Assembly: GCF_013177455.1 (NCBI RefSeq)
Contig: NZ_CP053660.1
Coordinates: forward strand, 1,178,001-1,242,000
Direction of reading: 5' to 3'
DNA from: Nocardioides marmotae
Lineage (GTDB): Bacteria; Actinomycetota; Actinomycetes; Propionibacteriales; Nocardioidaceae
Length of the DNA: 64,000 bases
Of the stretch, positions 58,845 to 64,000 are shown one piece after another. Positions within the stretch are counted from its first letter, which is position 1. The number at the start of each line of letters is the position of its first letter. Under the pieces are notes generated by a model, which worked only from the letters and a program-made list of their open reading frames with translations, did no database searches and was not told where the DNA came from. Made by a program: the position numbers and the translations under genes.

Positions 58845-61298
58845 GTGCTCCGACGCCTGCTCACCGCCCTCGCCGCGGCCACCCTGCTGCCCGCGGCGCT
58901 CGTCGTACCCACCGCCGTCGGCGCGCCCGCGCCCGACACCTCGCCCGGCACCGCGTCCCTGAGCGCCTCCGCCGGGGAGCCCGTCGGCAAGAAGCCGCGC
59001 TACCGCGCGCGGATCGAGTGGACCAAGCACGGCATCCCGCACATCACCGCCGACGGCTTCGGGTCCCTCGGCTTCGGCAGCGGGTACGCCGCCGCGGAGG
59101 CCTCGCTGTGCACGCTGGCCGACACCCTGGTGACCGGCCGCGGCGAGCGGTCGCTGTGGTTCGGGCCGAACGCGCGCTACAACGACCAGGTCACCCTGGA
59201 TGCGACCAACCTCCAGGTCGACACCGTCGTGGCCGACCTGCACGGTCGCCGGGTGGTCGAGAAGCTCCTCGCCGACCCCGTCGCCGGGCCCGGCAAGCAG
59301 GCCCGGGCGATGGTGAAGGGCTACGTGGCCGGCATCAACACCTACCTGCGCGAGACGCCCCGCGGCCAGGTCACCGACCCCGCCTGCCGGGGCGCGCGCT
59401 ACCTGCGGCCCGACGTCACCGCGCTCGACCTCTGGTACGGCGTGTACCTGGCGAACCTGCTCGCCTCCACCGGGGTCTTCATCCCCGAGATCGCCGACGC
59501 CTCCCCGCCGAGCCTCACCGACCCGGGCCTGCCGCAGCTCCCGTTGCGCGCCGCCGACGTCGACCGGGACGCGCTGCTCAAGGGCTTCGGCCGCGACCCG
59601 GAGGCGCCGTTCGGCTCCAATGCCACCGCGGCGGGCGCCCGCGCGACGAGCACCGGCAAGGGGATGTTGCTGGGCAACCCGCACTTCCCGTGGCGCGGTC
59701 GCTACACCTTCACCCAGCAGCACCAGACGATCCCCGGCCGCTACGACGTCGCCGGTGCCTCGCTGATCGGCTCCCCGGCGATCAACATCGGCTGGAACAA
59801 GGACGTCGCCTGGAGCCACACCGTCTCCACGGCGTACCGCTTCACGCCTTATGAGTACCGCCTCCTCGGCCCCACGACGTACCTCTCCGGCTCCGGAACG
59901 CGGGAGCTGGAGCGCCGCGAGGTGAAGGTGCGGGTCCGCGAGGGCGGGAAGGTCCGCACGGTCACCGAGGACGTCTGGCGCACCCCGCAGGGCTACGTCA
60001 TCGACGACCCGGCGCAGCTGATGCCGTGGAGCCAACTGAGCGTGTGGGCGATCCGCGACGCCAACGGCGAGCACCTGCGCACCATCGACACCTTCATGGA
60101 CATGGGCAAGGCGCGCGACGTGCGCGACCTGCTGCGCCGCCAGGACCGCGGTGGCGGCATTCCGTGGGTCAACACGACCGCAGCCGACCGCAGGGGCGAC
60201 GTGCTGTACGCCGACCACTCGGTGGTCCCGCACGTCACGAACGCGATGGAGCAGCGCTGCCTGACCGTGGTCGGCCGGGTGCTCGACGCCGTCGCGGGGC
60301 TGCCCGGGCTCGACGGCACCCGCGCCGAGGGCGACTGCGCGTGGGGCGCGGACGCCGACGCGCAGCGGCCCGGCATCCTCGGCCCCCGCAACCTGCCCTC
60401 GGTGGTCCGGCGCGACTGGGTGATGAACGCCAACGACTCCTACTGGCTGCCGAACCCCGCCTCGCCGCTGGAGGGCTTCCCCAGCATCATCGGCTGCGAG
60501 CGGTGCGAGCGGACGATGCGGACCCGGGTCGTCGCCGGGTACGTCGCCGACCGGCTCGCCTCCGGCCGCAAGGAGACCCCCGCGAGCTTCCGCGGCCACC
60601 AGTACGCCAACCGGGTCGAGGCGGCCGCGGTCATGCGGGCCGACGGCGCCCTGGACCGGGTCTGCTCGCTGACGGGGGAGACCGAGGCCTGTGCGGTGCT
60701 GCGCCGGTGGGACGGCCGCTCGGACCGCGGCTCGCGCGGCGTCCACATCTTCGAGGCGTTCGTCGAGCGGCTGCCCGCGCTGCCGCTCGACCTGGTCGAC
60801 ACCGTGTGGACGGTGCCCTTCGACCCCGCCGACCCCCTCGAGACCCTGCGCGGGCTCAACGTGGCCAACCCCGGCGTCGTGCAGGCGATGGCCGACGCGA
60901 TCGCCGCCGTCCGCGAGGCCGGCGTGCCCTTCGACGCCCGCTGGGGCTCGCTCCAGGTCGCCGGCGACCGCGGGGCCCCGCCCATCGGCCTCGGCGGCGG
61001 TGACGGCGATGCTCTCGGCAACGCCAACGTGCTCTCCTCGCGCTGGGTCGAGGACAACGCCGGTCGCTACAAGCCGATCACCTACGGCTCCTCGCACATC
61101 CAGGCGATCAGCTACCTGCCCGGCGGCCGGCTCGACGCCCGCACGATCCTGACCTACGGCCAGTCCGAGGACCCCACCTCGCCGTGGTCCACCGACCAGA
61201 CCCGCCTCTTCGCCCAGGAGAAGTGGGTCCGCTTCCCCTGGACCGACGCCCAGGTCGGCCGGGATCTCGTCCGCCGGAAGGTCGTGGTCGGGGGGTGA
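58845..61298 (+). CDS. Penicillin acylase-family N-terminal nucleophile hydrolase, secreted
   Basis: 817 residues from a GTG at 58845. VLRRLLTALAAATLLPAALVVPTAVGA is a signal peptide. The alpha chain opens RARIEWTKHGIPHITADGFGSLGFGSGYAAAEASLC. The self-cleavage site is PFGSNATAAG, with Ser258 as the predicted new N-terminal nucleophile of the beta chain, followed by LLGNPHFPWRGRYTF. Further family segments are VMNANDSYWLPNP and NVLSSRWVEDNAGRYKPITYGSS. It is closer to acyl-homoserine-lactone/aculeacin-type acylases than to penicillin G acylase; the substrate amide is unknown. Single gene. Confidence 0.93.
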   Translation: MLRRLLTALAAATLLPAALVVPTAVGAPAPDTSPGTASLSASAGEPVGKKPRYRARIEWTKHGIPHITADGFGSLGFGSGYAAAEASLCTLADTLVTGRGERSLWFGPNARYNDQVTLDATNLQVDTVVADLHGRRVVEKLLADPVAGPGKQARAMVKGYVAGINTYLRETPRGQVTDPACRGARYLRPDVTALDLWYGVYLANLLASTGVFIPEIADASPPSLTDPGLPQLPLRAADVDRDALLKGFGRDPEAPFGSNATAAGARATSTGKGMLLGNPHFPWRGRYTFTQQHQTIPGRYDVAGASLIGSPAINIGWNKDVAWSHTVSTAYRFTPYEYRLLGPTTYLSGSGTRELERREVKVRVREGGKVRTVTEDVWRTPQGYVIDDPAQLMPWSQLSVWAIRDANGEHLRTIDTFMDMGKARDVRDLLRRQDRGGGIPWVNTTAADRRGDVLYADHSVVPHVTNAMEQRCLTVVGRVLDAVAGLPGLDGTRAEGDCAWGADADAQRPGILGPRNLPSVVRRDWVMNANDSYWLPNPASPLEGFPSIIGCERCERTMRTRVVAGYVADRLASGRKETPASFRGHQYANRVEAAAVMRADGALDRVCSLTGETEACAVLRRWDGRSDRGSRGVHIFEAFVERLPALPLDLVDTVWTVPFDPADPLETLRGLNVANPGVVQAMADAIAAVREAGVPFDARWGSLQVAGDRGAPPIGLGGGDGDALGNANVLSSRWVEDNAGRYKPITYGSSHIQAISYLPGGRLDARTILTYGQSEDPTSPWSTDQTRLFAQEKWVRFPWTDAQVGRDLVRRKVVVGG

Positions 61299-61310
61299 GC
61301 GGTGGGGTGC

Positions 61311-61334
61311 GCGTACCACCTATAGGTGGTACGC
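61311..61334 (+). terminator. Terminator of the acylase gene
   Basis: A perfect 24-bp palindrome, GCGTACCACC, TATA, GGTGGTACGC, 13 bp after the stop codon. A second hairpin set follows at 61340. Confidence 0.75.
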
Positions 61335-61339
61335 GTCCG

Positions 61340-61387
61340 CTTCTGGGCCGATGCATTGGCCCAGAACCGGTTGCGGAGGCCCAGAAG
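61340..61387. repeat. Three-arm inverted repeat (A, A', A')
   Basis: CTTCTGGGCC (61340-61349) can pair with GGCCCAGAA (61358-61366) or with GGCCCAGAAG (61378-61387). It lies between the acylase terminator and the SGNH hydrolase gene. Confidence 0.75.
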
Positions 61388-61498
61388 TAGGGGTGCCCGC
61401 CTGTTGAACCCGTCAGTAACAAGGGTGATGCCGACCACTAGGTTGGCCGGGTCGACCTCGCCCCGGCCGTGACTCCGGGCGTTCCTCGGGAGGGAACC

Positions 61499-62671
61499 AT
61501 GACCACCGCACCGTCCACCGCCGGCACCACCACGACCAGCCGGCGCGTACGCCGCCTGCGGACCGCGCTCGCGACCAGCGCGGTCCTCGCCGCGACCGCC
61601 GCGGGCACTCTGACCGCCGCCGGCCCCGCGCCTGCAGCCCCCGCCCCCGCCGCCCCGGCTGCGGCCGACCGCACGGCCGACCGCACGACCGACCGCACCG
61701 CCGCGACCACCGGGTCCGCGGCCCGGCGCGCGGTGGTCGACGTCGAGGCCGAGGAGCCGCTGGACTACGTGGCGATCGGGGACTCCTACAGCGCCGGACC
61801 GCTCATCCCGCTGCTGCGGCTGGACCCGCTCGGGTGCATCCGCTCGACGTCGAACTACCCGGCCTACCTCGCCGGCCACCTCGGCGCCGCGTCGTACCTC
61901 GACGTGACCTGCTCGGGCGCGGAGACCGCCGACCTGGTCGACCGGCGGCAGGAGACGATCATCCCGGGGCCCGCCCCCGCGCCGCAGGTCGACGTGCTCA
62001 CCGACGAGACCGACCTGGTGACGGTCGGGATCGGCGGCAACGACTACGGGCTGTTCGGGTCGATGATCGAGGTGTGCGGGGCCGTCGCCGAGCTCGACCC
62101 CGACGGCGCGCCGTGCAAGCGCCACTTCACCAACGCCAAGGGCGTGGACACCAAGGTGCGCGACGCCGACCGGATCCGGGGCGACGTCGGCGGCGTGCTC
62201 CGTGCGGTCGCTCGCCGGGCGCCGAACGCGGCCGTCGTGGTCGTCGGCTACCCGCGGCTGCTCCCGCAGCGCGGCTCGTGCAACGCCGTCGGCTTCGCCA
62301 AGGGCGACTACGCCTGGGGCAACAAGGTGGAGCGACGGCTCAACCGGTCGCTGCGCCTGGCCGCGGCGGCCAACGGCGCGACGTACGTGGACCTCTACCC
62401 GGCCTCGCGCGGCCACGACGCCTGCGCGGGCAGCCAGGCCTGGATCAACGGCAAGACCCTCAACCCGCTGCGGGCCGCGAACTTCCACCCGTTCGGCCGC
62501 GGCATGCGCGCGATCGCGCAGGAGGTCTACCGCCAGCTGACCGCCGGCCGCACCGCGCCGGCGCGCGTGGCCCCGCTGCGGGCCGACAACGCCGTCACCC
62601 GGCCGGTCACCCCGCAGCGCCGCGCGGAGGTCGTCTCGGCCTGGCGCCGCTGGCTCGCCGACCAGGGCTGA
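61499..62671 (+). CDS. Secreted SGNH/GDSL-type hydrolase
   Basis: 390 residues from the ATG at 61499 (GGGAGGGAACC upstream). A long signal peptide (to about residue 42) and an Ala/Pro and DRT-repeat linker precede the domain. Block I is VAIGDSYSAG with nucleophile Ser96; the oxyanion Gly and Asn are in VTVGIGGNDYG; the catalytic His is in NFHPFGRGM near the end. Several Cys pairs (GCIRST, VTCSG, VCGAV, APCKR, GSCNA, DACAG) indicate the disulfide-rich Streptomyces-type lipase/esterase. It acts outside the cell on an ester substrate. Confidence 0.92.
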   Translation: MTTAPSTAGTTTTSRRVRRLRTALATSAVLAATAAGTLTAAGPAPAAPAPAAPAAADRTADRTTDRTAATTGSAARRAVVDVEAEEPLDYVAIGDSYSAGPLIPLLRLDPLGCIRSTSNYPAYLAGHLGAASYLDVTCSGAETADLVDRRQETIIPGPAPAPQVDVLTDETDLVTVGIGGNDYGLFGSMIEVCGAVAELDPDGAPCKRHFTNAKGVDTKVRDADRIRGDVGGVLRAVARRAPNAAVVVVGYPRLLPQRGSCNAVGFAKGDYAWGNKVERRLNRSLRLAAAANGATYVDLYPASRGHDACAGSQAWINGKTLNPLRAANFHPFGRGMRAIAQEVYRQLTAGRTAPARVAPLRADNAVTRPVTPQRRAEVVSAWRRWLADQG

Positions 62672-62724
62672 GCCGCAGGGCCGAGCCCGCAGGACCGAGC
62701 CCGCAGGATCGAGCTTGCTGGGCT
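62670..62724. repeat. 14-bp tandem repeat after the SGNH gene
   Basis: Four degenerate copies of GAGCCCGCAGGACC (62670-62682, 62683-62696, 62697-62710, 62711-62724). They overlap the stop codon of the SGNH gene. Confidence 0.65.
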
Positions 62725-62738
62725 GAGCAGGACGTGCG

Positions 62739-62777
62739 GTCCTCGCCCCGCCGGGATCAGACCCGGCGGGCGAGGAC
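62739..62777. terminator. Long bidirectional terminator
   Basis: A 16-bp stem with one bulged C (62739-62755 with 62762-62777) and loop ATCAGA that contains the sortase stop codon. It serves the convergent SGNH and sortase genes. Confidence 0.75.
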
Positions 62778-63383
62778 GACGACGTTGCTCTCGAACTCCG
62801 AGCCGTTCCAGTCCGTGCACGAGACCAGGACCAGCCGGCCGCGGCCGCGGTCCTGGCCGAAGAGCGCCTCCGCCTGCTCGGCGAGCGCCGCGCGGCTGAG
62901 CACCCGGACGCCCGACACGCGGTAGCGCACGGTGCCCTTCCGGCTGACCACGAGCACCTTCTGGCCCTTCTCCAGCGACGTCACCGGGTTGAGCGCGCCG
63001 CCGCCGGTGTGGACGGTGTGCCCGGTGATCACGGTCTGCCCGCGACGAGCCCCCGCGCGGGCGCTGACGTCCCACCAGCCGACCTTCGTGTAGTCCGCCG
63101 GCGGCTGGAGCACCCGCCCGGGGGACATGCCGATCGGCACGACCGGGGCGACCACGTCGATCGCCGGGATCTTCAGCCGGATCGGCTGCGCGGGCGCCGG
63201 CGCGACGTACGACCTCGACTCGGACTCGCCCTCCGGGAGGACGACGCCGGTGACGGTCAGCCCGAGCGCGAGGACCAGCGCCGCGACCCAGAGCCCCCGG
63301 GCGAGGGCCTCGAGTCGGCGCCGGACGGCCCCCATCCCGTCCGGCGCCGGCCGGGTCGTGCCGTCCTCATCCTCGGTGGCCAC
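62757..63383 (-). CDS. Class F-like sortase
   Basis: 208 residues from a GTG at 63383; a GTG at 63434 would overlap the upstream gene by 35 bp and is less likely. A cytoplasmic start and one membrane anchor (LWVAALVLALGLTVTGVVL, about 31-49) precede the sortase barrel: RLKIPAIDVVAPVVPIGM, catalytic His122 (VITGHTVH) and Cys189 (LVLVSCTDW). The Arg normally found some residues after the Cys is not at its expected place (GSEFESNVVV). Sortases join surface proteins to the cell wall; the gene upstream encodes a candidate substrate. Confidence 0.87.
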   Translation of the reverse strand: MATEDEDGTTRPAPDGMGAVRRRLEALARGLWVAALVLALGLTVTGVVLPEGESESRSYVAPAPAQPIRLKIPAIDVVAPVVPIGMSPGRVLQPPADYTKVGWWDVSARAGARRGQTVITGHTVHTGGGALNPVTSLEKGQKVLVVSRKGTVRYRVSGVRVLSRAALAEQAEALFGQDRGRGRLVLVSCTDWNGSEFESNVVVLARRV

Positions 63384-63399
63384 GGCGTCGCGCCCCTGG

Positions 63400-64000
63400 T
63401 CAGGAGCGGAGCGTACGTCGCGTGGCGACCGCACCCGCGCCGAGAGCGGTCAGCAGCAGCACGAGCAGGCCGCCCGTGCCGAGGCCCGACCCGGACGAGC
63501 CGGCCGAGCCGGCCGGCACCGAGATCGGCACCTGCGGCTCGGGCTGCGGCTGCGGCTGCGGGGCCGGCGTGTTCGGCTCCTGGGGCTCGTCGGGCTGGAC
63601 GCGCCCGTTCGGCCCGCAGCTGCTGTGGCCGATCTCGACGTCGAGCAGCTCGACGCCGAAGCTCGCCGCGACCGGGAGCACCCGGACGTCGAGCGCGGTG
63701 ACGTCGATCCGGTTCTTGCCGCGCTGCTGCTTGTTGAGGGTGACGTCGAGGACGTTCTCCTCCAGCGGGGCGAGCTGCTCGCCGACGGTGCCGAGCGCGG
63801 CGGTGAGCACCTCGGCCTGGTCGATGACCTGGCCGAGCGGGCCCAGCACGCCCTCGATGGCCTCGGTGAACTGGGTGCGCAGGGTCTGCAGCACCAGGTC
63901 GACGACCTCGCCGAGGTCGGTGACCAGCTTGGTGTTGGGCGCCGGGTCGGCGGGGAGGTCGAGGAGGGTGACCTCCTGGCCGGCCAGGCGGAGCGACGCG
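63400..64000 (-). CDS. Cell-surface protein, C-terminal part (5' end outside window)
   Basis: The frame stays open to the window end. The visible 199 residues hold a helical/beta region (VVDLVLQTLRTQFTEAIEGVLGPLGQVID; NVLDVTLNKQQRGKNRIDVTALDVRVLPV), a Pro/Gln spacer (PAPQPQPQPEPQVPI), a Gly/Ser stretch, and a C-terminal membrane segment GGLLVLLLTALGAGAVATRRTLRS with a basic end. This is the layout of a wall- or membrane-anchored surface protein. There is no clear LPxTG motif before the segment, but the sortase gene just downstream makes processing plausible. Confidence 0.7.
   Translation of the reverse strand, partial: ASLRLAGQEVTLLDLPADPAPNTKLVTDLGEVVDLVLQTLRTQFTEAIEGVLGPLGQVIDQAEVLTAALGTVGEQLAPLEENVLDVTLNKQQRGKNRIDVTALDVRVLPVAASFGVELLDVEIGHSSCGPNGRVQPDEPQEPNTPAPQPQPQPEPQVPISVPAGSAGSSGSGLGTGGLLVLLLTALGAGAVATRRTLRS

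Noticed and set aside
58821..61319. An 832-codon open frame opposite the acylase gene
   Set aside because: High third-position GC leaves long open frames on the other strand. The plus-strand acylase has a signal peptide and full family motifs; the antisense product is low-complexity and lacks any.
62670..62724. Possible CRISPR array
   Set aside because: The units are contiguous 14-mers without spacers and no cas genes are present.

Overview
The window is high-GC, densely coded DNA with many GTG starts and stop/start overlaps of the GTGA and ATGA type. The gene set includes DUF3039, DUF2017, DUF3618 and DUF3152 proteins, a Mec/CysO/CysM cysteine system and NarL-type two-component pairs beside ABC exporters. 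This points to an actinobacterium, most likely a Nocardioides-like member of the Nocardioidaceae. It reads as chromosome. I see no intact phage, plasmid, insertion sequence or CRISPR array.

Region 1 (1-11 kb) is the accessory part. It has two tandem DinB/maleylpyruvate-isomerase-like genes, the tmRNA gene ssrA (1429-1799) with its terminator, a FemAB/GNAT-like gene, an AraC regulator and several secreted proteins of unknown role. Between 5.7 and 9.0 kb lies a set of gene remains: the tail of a GNAT gene, a nucleotidyltransferase gene, a frameshifted and internally deleted transglutaminase gene, a short HsdM-like fragment, and a second fused remnant of the same nucleotidyltransferase-transglutaminase cassette. 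The two cassettes share an 81-bp 3' direct repeat.

Region 2 (11-32 kb) is mostly housekeeping. It holds the phosphate operon pstSCAB behind a PHO-box-like repeat, a DUF1800/DUF1501 pair, an M15 peptidase, HIT and FabG-like proteins, a DUF3048 lipoprotein, and a TetR regulator with a clear operator facing an unknown gene. It continues with AlgH, DUF3039 and a helicase, IclR, an AsnC regulator divergent from hppD, and an ArsR-MFS pair.

Region 3 (32-53 kb) contains an enoyl-CoA hydratase, pncA, pncB, clpS, DUF2017, NUDIX, gdhA, mec, cysO, a NYN protein, cysM, an Rv1339-like MBL enzyme, rph and rdgB. This order follows Mycobacterium tuberculosis Rv1330c-Rv1341, but with two separate sensor/regulator/ABC-exporter modules inserted and no rhomboid or murI gene. 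The CysO sulfur carrier ends Gly-Gly-Cys instead of Gly-Gly.

Region 4 (53-64 kb) has a bile-acid-type symporter, an SDR, a tRNA-Leu(UAG), a BCP peroxiredoxin divergent from a CbiMNQO-type cobalt/nickel importer, DUF3618 and GroES-like proteins, a penicillin-acylase-family hydrolase, an SGNH hydrolase, a class F-like sortase and the end of a surface protein.

The most unusual non-coding feature is a recurring layout at gene ends. At four loci (27.9, 32.3, 36.5 and 61.3 kb) a terminator-like stem is accompanied by extra free copies of one arm. The repeat sequence differs at each locus but the architecture is the same.
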